From positions 1 through 63,141 of the forward strand of contig JBDNFI010000065.1 in NCBI GenBank assembly GCA_041689935.1: 63,141 nucleotides of DNA, written 5' to 3'. The position numbers were made by a program, and so were the translations under genes. Below, piece by piece: positions 52,438 to 60,568 of the stretch (the stretch's first letter is position 1; each line of letters starts with the position of its first letter). Source of the stretch: CAXBDP01 sp041689935. Its GTDB lineage: Bacteria > Bacteroidota > Bacteroidia > Cytophagales > Cyclobacteriaceae. Below the pieces are notes generated by a model. The model had not been told where the DNA came from. It saw nothing but the letters and a program-made list of their open reading frames with translations, and ran no database searches.

Positions 52438-52518
52438 AGCTCAAAAGTATAAAAAAAATGGTAGGACAGGGAATAATCAGAAATAAAGATTGATAAAAAA
52501 AAGCAAGTATATTTTAAA

Positions 52519-53058
52519 TCAGATACTTAGCTCAATTTGGAGGGTAAGCTTTTCATCTACTTTTATCAACCCGCCAAGCTTTTTGGGAGCGTGTAAATCA
52601 AGCTCGCCAAAGCTCAGCATAAGTTTGCCAGTCAGTTTGTGGCTAAATTTGGCTAAATGGAAGTTTTCGAACGTCAGTTCTTTGCCTACAATTTCAAGAC
52701 GTAATGTGCAGTAATACCCATTTTCCCTTTTCACCAGGTTGCTTACTCGAACTCTTGCTGAAGGGTGATCGTCCGATTTTAATGTTTTCCGAAAATCCCT
52801 ATTCAACATAAAATTCCCGCAGGAAAATTCATCTACGGGAATAGTAAATTGCAAGGTACCGCTGCTGTTGGTTTGGTTAGAAATAAGCGTGTCCTTTGCA
52901 TCATCTAGGCAGTAGTCGCAAGTGAACTTCCCTAGGGAAGTGACACCTGATACTTTTATTTGCTTTTCTGTAATCACCAACATCTCGTTGCTAGGAGCAA
53001 AGCTGAAAAGTATTGCTGCAATAATGAGATAAAGAACACGCATATTAAATTTTGTCAT
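52519..53058 (-). CDS. YceI-like periplasmic protein
   Basis: A 179-residue protein (174 from the second ATG at 53043) with a signal segment in residues 6-22. The fold resembles YceI lipocalin-like proteins: Ile-Lys-Val-Ser-Gly-Val-Thr-Ser-Leu-Gly-Lys-Phe (in place of Gly-Thr-Ser-Thr-Leu-His-Asp-Trp), Val-Asp-Glu-Phe-Ser-Cys, and a basic Lys-Thr-Leu-Lys-Ser-Asp-Asp-His-Pro segment. YceI proteins bind isoprenoid lipids. Its ATG overlaps the stop of the porin gene (TAATG). Confidence 0.75.
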   Translation of the reverse strand: MTKFNMRVLYLIIAAILFSFAPSNEMLVITEKQIKVSGVTSLGKFTCDYCLDDAKDTLISNQTNSSGTLQFTIPVDEFSCGNFMLNRDFRKTLKSDDHPSARVRVSNLVKRENGYYCTLRLEIVGKELTFENFHLAKFSHKLTGKLMLSFGELDLHAPKKLGGLIKVDEKLTLQIELSI

Positions 53059-54353
53059 TAGAAGGAAACGATACCTTCAATCATTAGGCCATTAAATCTA
53101 CCACCTCTACAAATGTCATTGGCAGCAAAGTCATTGTAGTTTTGGTTTACATATTCAAGCTTTGCGAGGATGTTTCTAGTTACAAACCAACCTGCGCCAA
53201 CCTGTACTCTGTCGATAGAAGTTTCTAGGCCGCTGCCTTGCATTTCGCCACTTACTTTATTGTAGCGAGCCGCTACATATAGGTTCTCAGTTGCGCCAAA
53301 TCTATACACTACATCACCAGCGATTTGGTTCCAAGTACGGTCTTCAGTTTCGTTAGCAGCTTTGCCTTTACTTTGTTCGAAGTTGCCAAATACTTCTAAT
53401 CCTTTGTATTTCAAGAATGGGTTAAGCACTATGGCTGTTACATTGTCTCGCTGGCCTGGGTTGAATCTGCCAGAAGTAAAATTACCTGCAGTAGAAGCTA
53501 AAGTATTTTCCATTGCTAAGTAGTATCTAGATCCTGCTCGATCTCCACCGTAAAGGGTGTTGTTGACAGAGCCAGAAGTGGTGTAAACAGAGCCAGTTAC
53601 CCGCAATCTGAAATCGTCATTCAGTTGCTTATCATAACCAACTTTACCGATATAGGCCATTTTGCGACGATCAGGATTGGTCACACCACCTTGTATTTCG
53701 CCACCTGTTGCAGAGGCTACGGCAAGGAATCCTTCATGTTGGAAAATCACTTCGGCGCCAATCTCAGTAGTGAAGGCATCCATAATATAATTGCCTACGA
53801 AAGGATTGTAAAATGCATTGCCATTGTCTGATCTTCTAAAGTGTGCATCCCCGTAGTTGATTTCCATGTGGCCTACTTTCAGCGTTACTTTTTCGAACAC
53901 TTTATTTAGAAATTCGCTATTCAAAAACTCAGCTTTATCCACTTGAATAAATCCGCCCTTAACCCATGTTTCTGGGTGATGGCGGGAGGATAGGTAAGTA
54001 ACTAAGTTCAATCGGATACCATCCGCCAAGGCCACGTCAAAATTTAGGTTTGCCGTCGCTAGGTTAAAACCACTACCAAAATCTATCAGCTCATTGAGAT
54101 TTACTCCTGTTGCATTCAGTTTCGGACTTGCTGTATTTGAATGGCTAAGAGATTGAAATTGTTGGGTAAATGATCCGCCTACACGAACTCTCATGCCATC
54201 AAACGCAGCCGTATCGGCTTTGCCTGTTTCGAATATTCCCAATCCTCTTTGATCTGGAGCGCGCCAAAATTGTATATCGCGCTGCACACTTTGGGCCATT
54301 GCGCCGAATACAAGTACTAAACTTGTGAATGATAGTAAAATAAGTTTTTTCAT
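53058..54353 (-). CDS. Outer-membrane porin-like beta-barrel protein
   Basis: A 431-residue protein with a signal peptide ending Phe-Gly-Ala-Met-Ala-Gln (21). Long alternating amphipathic strands with Gly-rich turns (for example Leu-Lys-Val-Gly-His-Met-Glu-Ile-Asn-Tyr-Gly-Asp-Ala) and a C-terminal Val-Ser-Phe mark an outer-membrane barrel of about 16 strands. Flanked on both sides by YceI-family genes on the same strand, so the three are likely one operon. Confidence 0.75.
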   Translation of the reverse strand: MKKLILLSFTSLVLVFGAMAQSVQRDIQFWRAPDQRGLGIFETGKADTAAFDGMRVRVGGSFTQQFQSLSHSNTASPKLNATGVNLNELIDFGSGFNLATANLNFDVALADGIRLNLVTYLSSRHHPETWVKGGFIQVDKAEFLNSEFLNKVFEKVTLKVGHMEINYGDAHFRRSDNGNAFYNPFVGNYIMDAFTTEIGAEVIFQHEGFLAVASATGGEIQGGVTNPDRRKMAYIGKVGYDKQLNDDFRLRVTGSVYTTSGSVNNTLYGGDRAGSRYYLAMENTLASTAGNFTSGRFNPGQRDNVTAIVLNPFLKYKGLEVFGNFEQSKGKAANETEDRTWNQIAGDVVYRFGATENLYVAARYNKVSGEMQGSGLETSIDRVQVGAGWFVTRNILAKLEYVNQNYNDFAANDICRGGRFNGLMIEGIVSF

Positions 54354-54365
54354 GATTGATAATTG

Positions 54366-54944
54366 TTATTTGATTGGATTAAAAACTACATTAAAATGGA
54401 TACTCATTTCATCTCCTGTTTTGATGGTTCCGAACAAAGCTGTTGGTGGATCTACATTAAAATCCGTCAGCTTAAATATATGTGAGCCTTCGAAGCGGTA
54501 CCCATTCCCTTCGTTTCTGGCAGTCACGGGAAATGTGGCTGGCTTTTTAACTCCTGCTATAGTGAAAGTACCCTCGGCTGTCCAAGAGTTGCCTTCGCCT
54601 TTCACGAGATTTTCAAGTTCAAAAATCACCGTTTTATGTTTTTTCGTCTCTAGTGCGCCATAGGCATTTTTATCCATGCCACCTTTGCCACTCTTTATAG
54701 TTTCGGCAGGCATTTCCATTCGTAATTTCTTTATTTCTTTTAGGGCGTTCCCTTCTACTACGAATTGAGCTTCACCACTTGCCTGCTCGGATACCATATC
54801 CCAGTCGTGCAATGTGGAGGTTCCCGATACTTTCAAATTTGGTTTTGCAGCCAATGTATAATTGCTCTGGGCAGATGCTCCGAATGCAAAGAATAATAGT
54901 CCCAGTAGGAAAGAAATACGAATGTTGTAATGGGCGTTTTTCAT
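54366..54944 (-). CDS. YceI family protein
   Basis: A 192-residue protein from ATG 54944 (an ATG at 54983 would add 13 polar residues before the signal peptide). The signal peptide ends Phe-Gly-Ala-Ser-Ala-Gln. YceI marks are Leu-Lys-Val-Ser-Gly-Thr-Ser-Thr-Leu-His-Asp-Trp, Met-Asp-Lys-Asn-Ala-Tyr and Gly-Thr-Phe-Thr-Ile-Ala-Gly-Val. It probably binds a polyisoprenoid or related lipid in the periplasm. First gene of the YceI-porin-YceI cluster. Confidence 0.88.
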   Translation of the reverse strand: MKNAHYNIRISFLLGLLFFAFGASAQSNYTLAAKPNLKVSGTSTLHDWDMVSEQASGEAQFVVEGNALKEIKKLRMEMPAETIKSGKGGMDKNAYGALETKKHKTVIFELENLVKGEGNSWTAEGTFTIAGVKKPATFPVTARNEGNGYRFEGSHIFKLTDFNVDPPTALFGTIKTGDEMSIHFNVVFNPIK

Positions 54945-55260
54945 GACTCTATCGTTTTGTTGATAGCCAAATCTATGCATCATTAAAATGAAAATACATG
55001 ATAAAAATTAGCTATATACGTGATTTTCGCATCGAAAATTGCGCAAGAAAAACTTTTGTAAGTTGCCTGAAATGCCCATATCAAGCGTAGATATATTCTG
55101 ATGCAGGTTTATGTTCTGTAGGAGGTATTGAAAAATAAATATCCGCCATCATAACGAATCAATGGTATTTGCTTGTATATTTGGTTGGTTTGAAAATAAA
55201 TATAGACCCTAAATTGTCTATATCCGTATTCAATTAAAAATGAACTAAACTCCTACAATT
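54945..55260. other. Divergent intergenic region
   Basis: AT-rich region between the minus-strand YceI gene and the plus-strand basic protein. TATATTTG at 55176-55183 matches a plus-strand -7 element but lacks a TTTG at the right distance. No gene or stable RNA is seen. Confidence 0.4.
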
Positions 55261-55371
55261 ATGTCAAAAGACAAGGGTGTCAAAGAAAGCGAAAAGAAGA
55301 AGCCAGAGAAAAATTTGAAAGAAAAGCGGGCTGCTAAAAAGGCAAAGCAAAGCGGCAAGAATCGAGATTAA
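55261..55371 (+). CDS. Very small basic protein
   Basis: A 36-residue ORF, almost half Lys or Arg (Lys-Asn-Leu-Lys-Glu-Lys-Arg-Ala-Ala-Lys-Lys-Ala-Lys), starting at an ATG and ending 28 bases before a strong terminator. I recall similar short basic proteins annotated in related genomes. It might bind nucleic acid. No domain. Confidence 0.5.
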   Translation: MSKDKGVKESEKKKPEKNLKEKRAAKKAKQSGKNRD

Positions 55372-55399
55372 TACGTCGATGTATTAATTGAATAAACTG

Positions 55400-55438
55400 A
55401 ATCGACAGGGTTAACTTTAATCCTGTCGATTTTTTTTT
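55400..55438 (+). terminator. Strong intrinsic terminator
   Basis: AATCGACAGG (55400-55409) pairs with CCTGTCGATT (55422-55431), followed by a run of T. It ends the transcript of the small basic protein gene. Confidence 0.9.
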
Positions 55439-55470
55439 GTGGGTATTTAAGAATTTATAAAAAGGGTACT

Positions 55471-55914
55471 ATGACTAATAAAGCTTTAGAAACGCTATTG
55501 GAAAGAGATTTGGGAAAATTGAAAGAAGAACTTTTGGCCTTTATGAATGAGGAGAACCTCTGGAAAACAGCGGGAGGAATTAGCAATGCCTCAGGAAATT
55601 TAGCCTTGCACCTCCTCGGCAATCTCAATCATTTTATAGGAGCCACATTAGGCAATACTGGCTATATCCGCGATAGGGAATTTGAATTTATTGGCAAAGA
55701 TGTACCCAGAGACAATATATTGAAAAGCATTGATGATGCCATTTTGATGCTAAAGGAAGTACTGCCTAAAATTGATTCAGCAGCAATGGAAAAGGAATTT
55801 CCATTAACCTTACTTGGCGCTCACCCAACAGGCCATTATTTACTTCACTTTTATGGGCATTTCACCTACCATCTTGGGCAGATCAATTATTTGCGGAGGG
55901 TTTTGGAGGGGTGA
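55471..55914 (+). CDS. DinB family protein
   Basis: A 147-residue four-helix-bundle protein. His residues suited to the DinB metal site occur in Leu-Gly-Asn-Leu-Asn-His-Phe-Ile-Gly, and in His-Phe-Thr-Tyr-His-Leu-Gly-Gln-Ile-Asn-Tyr-Leu-Arg-Arg near the C-terminus, the family signature. DinB-like proteins include thiol-dependent transferases and metal hydrolases; the activity here is unknown. A partial, decayed copy of its 3' end lies 320 bases downstream. Confidence 0.85.
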   Translation: MTNKALETLLERDLGKLKEELLAFMNEENLWKTAGGISNASGNLALHLLGNLNHFIGATLGNTGYIRDREFEFIGKDVPRDNILKSIDDAILMLKEVLPKIDSAAMEKEFPLTLLGAHPTGHYLLHFYGHFTYHLGQINYLRRVLEG

Positions 55915-55967
55915 GGAGGTTTTATGGAATAGGATTAAGGTAGAAGTAAATTGAGTTTCAACTTTGC

Positions 55968-56054
55968 TCAAAGTGTTTCAATTGTAACGCGCGTTCCTTT
56001 AAATACTGCTTGACCTCCCATTAATTCAGGATCTATTGTAATGTAATCTGTCAC
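55968..56054 (-). pseudogene. Truncated DUF433 antitoxin-like remnant
   Basis: From GTG 56054 the minus strand reads Thr-Asp-Tyr-Ile-Thr-Ile-Asp-Pro-Glu-Leu-Met-Gly-Gly-Gln-Ala-Val-Phe-Lys-Gly-Thr, then Arg-Val-Thr-Ile-Glu-Thr-Leu and a stop: 28 residues. This is the N-terminal signature of DUF433 (normally about 75 residues). Sequence after the stop is not DUF433-like in that frame, so the gene is broken. No toxin gene is next to it. Confidence 0.55.
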
Positions 56055-56395
56055 ATTCTTTATAATGCTAATATGCCGCTTTAGTAGCAAGTACTGTTTC
56101 TCCAATTATTTTATAAACAGCTTTTTATCAGTGGCACCTCCATTAATAGCTCTTAAGCAAAGCCCATTATTTACTCCACTTTTATGGGCGTTTCACCGAT
56201 CATTTGGTTGAATTAATTGTAACGACGTAGTGCATTGAGATTATTCGGACCGTCCTGCGATTTCTACAGAGATCTTAATTAAGGGTTGGTATTGATAGGT
56301 CAATGAAAATGATATGCGATTGCATGGTTTGCGTAAAACAGAGCATCAAGGAGACGACATTGCTAAAAGCTATTCACCGTCAATGATCATGAAGC
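56055..56395. other. Decayed intergenic region with a DinB 3' fragment
   Basis: 56163-56212 repeats the 3' part of the DinB gene (55842-55890) with several mismatches, including the shared core CACTTTTATGGGC. The remainder shows no open frame or RNA that I recognise. With the DUF433 remnant it looks like a gene graveyard. Confidence 0.5.
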
Positions 56396-57760
56396 TTAAA
56401 CGTTATTCGTTTGCTTTTCAAGAAAGCGTCCAAACGACTTCATAACAAAGAGGTGAAGTACTGCTTGAGAAAGCCGGTATAAATACCAAGGTAGCCTAGG
56501 GACAAATTCGTGGATAGCGGCAATGATGAATCGATTATCGAGCACAGATCTGAATTCGAGCCAGCCGTAAGTTATTCTTTTGGCCAGAAACCCACCCGTG
56601 ATAAAGAAGAGACGGCGGTTTTCATCGCTTCGTTCTGCAACAAAGCTGAGTTCAAGTAAAAGAACACCCAAGAATTTGAATCGAACCTTATCTCCATCTT
56701 CTTCAGCTTTCAGAATAAATACAAAGGTCTTTGTGAGCCACTTTGGATAAATATCGGCAACCCGGGCGGCACTCATCAAGGCGGGGTTGGGCAAGCGCTG
56801 CACGCTACGGACCGTGTTTTTTTCGTCTGCCTCATAGATGCGCTTCGGAAGGCGGGGTGCTTTATTTTTCAAGGCATCTGCAATACTGTCTTCAATGGAT
56901 GTGTAAGGGATATCTTTAAATGGATTTCTGTCCGGGTCAACCGTCATATTGTGTTTTAAGCTCTCTATCAAGGGGCCTACGAAGGTGGTACTCGAATTGG
57001 AGAAAAGGCCTACCCAAAGTTTTGAAAAACCCAGAGTGAAAAATGGGATGGAAAAGATGAGCCGTTTTTTGCCTAGTTGACGGGCCGTTATTTCTAGCAA
57101 GTTCATGTAGGAAAGCACTTCTGGGGAACCTACTTCTAGTGCTTGATGATAATATGCGTACTCGCCAATTGTTTTATCAATAATCTGGAGCATATTTTGA
57201 ATTCCGATGGGCTGCGATGGTGATTTACACCACTCAGGGCATGTCATCACGGGAAGTCGATTTGTAAGTTTTTGGATAATATCAAAAGATGAACCTCCAG
57301 GGCCTATGATAATCCCTGCGCGGATGGCGGTTAAAGGCGTACTGCGCGATTTAAGGGTTTGTTCAGTTTCGAACCTGCTCCGTAGATGTGTTGAAAACTG
57401 GGAAGAGTCCTTGGGTAGGATCCCTCCGATGAAGACAATCTGCTTGAGGTTTTGAATTTCTGCTGCCCGTGCAAAATTATCAGCCAATAAAAGATCGGTA
57501 TCTTCAAAAGTGCCTTGGTTCAGCCTACTTGACGGCGCCATAGAGTGAACCAAATATAGGGCGTAATCTGCTCCTTCTAAAGCTTTTGTGGTGCTGCTGA
57601 GCGAATATAAGTTCACCTGCTCCCATTGCACATCTGTTTCCTCACCTGGCGCTACTTCAGCTCTACTCAGGGCTCTAATATGGTACTTGTGGGCGTATTC
57701 ACTGATGAACCATCTGCCTATAAATCCAGAAGCTCCCGCTATTACAAGGGTAGGTTTCAT
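56396..57760 (-). CDS. SDR-family NAD(P)-binding protein with DUF2867 tail
   Basis: A 454-residue protein. The first 300 residues are an atypical short-chain dehydrogenase domain with the nucleotide loop Gly-Ala-Ser-Gly-Phe-Ile-Gly-Arg at 8-15 and Arg-Ala-Gly-Ile-Ile-Ile-Gly-Pro-Gly-Gly-Ser further on. The C-terminal 150 residues resemble DUF2867 (Phe-Lys-Phe-Leu-Gly-Val-Leu-Leu-Leu-Glu-Leu-Ser, Tyr-Gly-Trp-Leu-Glu-Phe-Arg). Substrate unknown. Last gene of a three-gene minus-strand operon; its ATG overlaps the stop of the upstream gene. Confidence 0.8.
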   Translation of the reverse strand: MKPTLVIAGASGFIGRWFISEYAHKYHIRALSRAEVAPGEETDVQWEQVNLYSLSSTTKALEGADYALYLVHSMAPSSRLNQGTFEDTDLLLADNFARAAEIQNLKQIVFIGGILPKDSSQFSTHLRSRFETEQTLKSRSTPLTAIRAGIIIGPGGSSFDIIQKLTNRLPVMTCPEWCKSPSQPIGIQNMLQIIDKTIGEYAYYHQALEVGSPEVLSYMNLLEITARQLGKKRLIFSIPFFTLGFSKLWVGLFSNSSTTFVGPLIESLKHNMTVDPDRNPFKDIPYTSIEDSIADALKNKAPRLPKRIYEADEKNTVRSVQRLPNPALMSAARVADIYPKWLTKTFVFILKAEEDGDKVRFKFLGVLLLELSFVAERSDENRRLFFITGGFLAKRITYGWLEFRSVLDNRFIIAAIHEFVPRLPWYLYRLSQAVLHLFVMKSFGRFLEKQTNNV

Positions 57761-58098
57761 TTAAAGAGGACGTGTCTGATGATTCTGAAAATGGTGGAAA
57801 TGGAAATCGCACTAGGCCTTCCTTTGATCAAGAGGAATGAATGATCCGAACCGACTTCGATCCTCACATGAGTGCTCAAATATTTCAATTTTTTACGCAG
57901 TTCGAAGATGTTGGTGTTGGCCATTTTAGGCAAACGCACAAGCTCTCCGAACAACACCCAGCTAGAAAAAATCAAGACCAATTGATTGCTCTCATCGGTC
58001 TTGATTTCAAGAGTCTCGGTGCCTCGAGATAACATTAGGTCACCCGTTATGTTAAGAATAGGCTTAATCTTCAGAAGTTGATATGGTGAGTTTACCAT
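57757..58098 (-). CDS. Protein of unknown function in the SDR operon
   Basis: A 113-residue ORF that overlaps the upstream small gene by 35 bases and the downstream SDR gene by four (ATGA). The translation alternates strands and a basic segment (Leu-Arg-Lys-Lys-Leu-Lys-Tyr-Leu) and ends in a hydrophobic helix. No family is recognised. The tight overlaps on both sides argue for a real, co-translated gene. Confidence 0.5.
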   Translation of the reverse strand: MVNSPYQLLKIKPILNITGDLMLSRGTETLEIKTDESNQLVLIFSSWVLFGELVRLPKMANTNIFELRKKLKYLSTHVRIEVGSDHSFLLIKGRPSAISISTIFRIIRHVLFK

Positions 58099-58255
58099 TT
58101 ATTTTCCACTCTGCTTTGTCAGTAGAATTCACGGCAGATGGCACGTGGATAATCATATCTTCAAATAGATAAGTGATTTTTGCATTACGCCCAGTAAGTT
58201 TGTCGTAAAGGCCAATAGCCAAATCAGGCCATGTTTCTGTTTTTGTATTTTCCAT
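58064..58255 (-). CDS. Small conserved protein of unknown function
   Basis: A 63-residue protein with Trp-Pro-Asp-Leu-Ala-Ile-Gly-Leu-Tyr-Asp-Lys-Leu-Thr-Gly-Arg, then Phe-Glu-Asp-Met-Ile-Ile-His-Val-Pro-Ser and Trp-Lys-Ile-Asn-Gly-Lys-Leu. I recall the same pattern in unnamed proteins of several phyla. It leads the SDR operon. Function unknown. Confidence 0.65.
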   Translation of the reverse strand: MENTKTETWPDLAIGLYDKLTGRNAKITYLFEDMIIHVPSAVNSTDKAEWKINGKLTISTSED

Positions 58256-58638
58256 ATTTTATTTACACTTTGAACAGGATGTAGCCCTAAGTGTTTAAAA
58301 ACCTCCTAGGTTATTTCGAAGGAAAGTGTTTGAAAGAAATAGGGTCACTAATGCTGCTATTTATTTGCCTCAGAGCGAGAACAGTGCGCTGCTATTTCAT
58401 AGCAACTACGCTGACTGCCCGTTGATAAAGTCTGGCATAAGTATCGGAGAGGCATACCTCTTGAATCACCGTTGGCGAAGCAGTCTACACGAATGGAACC
58501 GCTCTTCTGTTGATATTCTGCTAAAGAATGGTAAATGCAAGAGAGCCAAATAATCCCTAAAGAAAGTAATTTATTTATTCATTTTCACTGAACAAAGAAC
58601 CTAACGAAGCGTTTGGACTAAAATTAAAAGTAATTATT
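58256..58638. other. Intergenic region upstream of the peroxiredoxin gene
   Basis: A 75-codon plus-strand frame (58326-58553, non-ATG start) is present but has no recognisable domain, and I treat it as doubtful. No clear -33/-7 pair, RNA or repeat is seen. Confidence 0.4.
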
Positions 58639-59277
58639 ATGTCTTTTGTAGGTAAAAAATTTCCAAGCTTGAACGTAACAGCCATCGATGAAATGGGTGA
58701 TAATAAAATCATCAACATTTTTGAGGAGGCTATAAACAAAAACAAAAAGGTGTTGTTATTCTGGTATCCAAAAGATTTCACTTTTGTGTGTCCTACTGAA
58801 TTACATGCTTTTCAAGCAGCGCTGCCAGAATTTGAAAAAAGAAACACAATTGTAATTGGCGCATCTTGCGACACTGCTGAAGTGCATTTTGCCTGGTTAA
58901 ATACTGCAAAAGATAACGGTGGTATCGAAGGCATTACTTATCCTTTAGTGGCGGATAGCAATAGAAACCTCTCTTCTATTTTAGATATTCTAGATGTTGC
59001 TTCAGTTGAATACAACGAAGAGTTTGATGTTGATATCATCACAGGTGACTGTGTTACCTATAGAGCAACTTACCTGATTGATGAAGAAGGTACTGTTTTC
59101 CATGAAGGGATTAATCACATGCCATTAGGAAGAAATGTGCAAGAATATTTACGCTTAGTCGATGCCTTCACGCATGTTCAAAAGAACGGAGAAGTTTGTC
59201 CTGCAAACTGGGAAGAAGGAAAAACGTCAATGAAAGCTGACAGAGTGGGAGTTGCAGCGTATTTAAGCAGCAACTAG
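58639..59277 (+). CDS. 2-Cys peroxiredoxin (AhpC/Prx1 type)
   Basis: A 212-residue peroxidase reducing hydrogen peroxide and alkyl hydroperoxides. The peroxidatic Cys51 is in Phe-Thr-Phe-Val-Cys-Pro-Thr-Glu, and the resolving Cys187 in Gly-Glu-Val-Cys-Pro-Ala-Asn-Trp. Gly-Ala-Ser-Cys-Asp-Thr and Gly-Arg-Asn-Val-Gln-Glu-Tyr-Leu-Arg match the AhpC/Prx1 class. A thioredoxin-family gene follows and probably recycles it. Confidence 0.95.
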   Translation: MSFVGKKFPSLNVTAIDEMGDNKIINIFEEAINKNKKVLLFWYPKDFTFVCPTELHAFQAALPEFEKRNTIVIGASCDTAEVHFAWLNTAKDNGGIEGITYPLVADSNRNLSSILDILDVASVEYNEEFDVDIITGDCVTYRATYLIDEEGTVFHEGINHMPLGRNVQEYLRLVDAFTHVQKNGEVCPANWEEGKTSMKADRVGVAAYLSSN

Positions 59278-59318
59278 GATTAATTGTAAGAGTTAAAGTC
59301 AAATCAAAAAATAGGGCC

Positions 59319-59633
59319 ATGTTCAATGAATTAACCGAAGACAATTTGGTGCAAACTGTAAGCGAAGGCGGAACTGTAATCGTTCAGTATTCGGCAGGAT
59401 GGTGCGGGAATTGTCGTGTGATGAAACCAAAATTCAAAAGATTTGCAGCGGATGCTGAGAATGCAACATTCTTAATTGTAGATGCAGAAAAGTTTCCGGA
59501 GTCAAGAAAGTTAGCCAATGTAAATAACCTGCCAACTTTTGCAGCATTCAAAAACGGAAAATTGGTCAGGCAAATCCAAACCAATAAAGTCGAGAACTTA
59601 AAAGAGCTGATTGATGAGATTACCGCTAATTAA
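59319..59633 (+). CDS. Thioredoxin family protein
   Basis: A 104-residue thioredoxin fold with active site Trp28-Cys29-Gly-Asn-Cys32 (Gly-Asn instead of Gly-Pro) and the cis-Pro in Asn-Leu-Pro-Thr-Phe. No signal peptide, so it is cytosolic. The position directly after the peroxiredoxin gene and overlapping DUF6952 suggests it reduces the peroxiredoxin. Confidence 0.92.
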   Translation: MFNELTEDNLVQTVSEGGTVIVQYSAGWCGNCRVMKPKFKRFAADAENATFLIVDAEKFPESRKLANVNNLPTFAAFKNGKLVRQIQTNKVENLKELIDEITAN

Positions 59634-59871
59634 GCACATTAATAAATTCATCGCGGAAAACGATGAAGACTATATCAATGAAGCGATACAGGTGTTAGAG
59701 TATCTTTCTGAAAGCACTGCGATCAAAGACGAAGAGTTAGATGTAATTGGAGAGTTACTTTCCAATTTGTACGGAGGCTTGGAGGTTAACCACATGATTA
59801 AAGAAGGTAAAACAGAGAAGGAAGCCGGTAACATTTTTATGAAACGAGTGTTAGGCGCCATAGATCAATAG
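59614..59871 (+). CDS. DUF6952 family protein
   Basis: An 85-residue acidic helical protein starting at ATG 59614, overlapping the thioredoxin gene by 20 bases. Pro-Leu-Ile-Lys-His-Ile, Glu-Asn-Asp-Glu-Asp-Tyr-Ile, Lys-Asp-Glu-Glu-Leu-Asp-Val-Ile-Gly-Glu-Leu and Met-Lys-Arg-Val-Leu-Gly match a family found with Prx and Trx genes in Bacteroidota. Function unknown; probably part of the peroxide-defence operon. Confidence 0.85.
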   Translation: MRLPLIKHINKFIAENDEDYINEAIQVLEYLSESTAIKDEELDVIGELLSNLYGGLEVNHMIKEGKTEKEAGNIFMKRVLGAIDQ

Positions 59872-59892
59872 CCAAAGCATTAGCACTCAAAA

Positions 59893-59935
59893 AAAACCCG
59901 ATTCTTTCTTTGCGGGAGGAGTCGGGTTTTCTTTT
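59893..59935 (+). terminator. Terminator with a GCGGGAGG octamer in its loop
   Basis: AAAACCCGA (59893-59901) pairs with TCGGGTTTT (59922-59930), followed by CTTTT. The 20-base loop contains GCGGGAGG at 59912-59919. It ends the Prx-Trx-DUF6952 operon. Confidence 0.85.
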
Positions 59936-60568
59936 CATGGCTACCGCTTTTGTATTGCTAAATCATTGGTTATTAATTGAGTAGTCAAGGTAATTTCAAT
60001 CCTCATTGTGATTAATGCTGAATAGTTAGGAAGCAATTTCAAGCAAGGATTTAAAGAGATTGCTTCATGAACAAACTACATGTTATTCCTTGTCTTGGCA
60101 TCTCACTAAGTTTAAACTCAACGCTATACTTGAAATATTCAAGGTGGCAGTGTTACCTACAACCAGTAAGGCACTTCTTACCGCATGGTTAACAATGTGG
60201 TAAAAGCTGACAGGTTGAAATTTTTCAAGACCTTTCATAATTTCTATCTGCGAAACCAAAGACCTATCATGTTTTAAAGCTTTATAGGTCTGTTATAAAC
60301 TATTCTAATTACACAGCTCCGTTTGACTGCATGATATGCCAAGTAAGTCGGGAGATTCACGTACGGTGCTTTGCTTGCGCACCAGAGGTTTTCGGCACAA
60401 AGTTGTGAGAGGTTTAGTGGTGTAAATCCCCTTTAGATACTCGGATGGGTTCCGTTTTTTCATTTTCTTTTGGTTCGAGTATTAGGCTGACATACCCTTT
60501 GAAAGGTTTTGGTGTGCGGTTGGTCTTTCGAGCAACTTAGCAATGTGTGTGGCTGCTGAGCATTGGCA
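59936..60568. other. Accessory-island edge, no intact gene
   Basis: No open frame of protein-like quality is present. The only structured part I recognise is the group II intron-like 3' end at 60315-60450. Confidence 0.5.
60315..60450 (+). mobile_element. Possible group II intron 3'-end remnant
   Basis: AGCTCCGT (60315-60322) can pair with ACGGTGCT (60363-60370; one mismatch), enclosing an AAGTCGGGAGATTCACGTAC segment. TTGTGAGAGG, a bulged GGTTTA/TAAATCC stem and TACTCG follow, in the order expected for domains V and VI at the end of a bacterial group II intron. No intron-encoded reverse transcriptase is present. Recognition is by memory of such ends; tentative. Confidence 0.35.
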
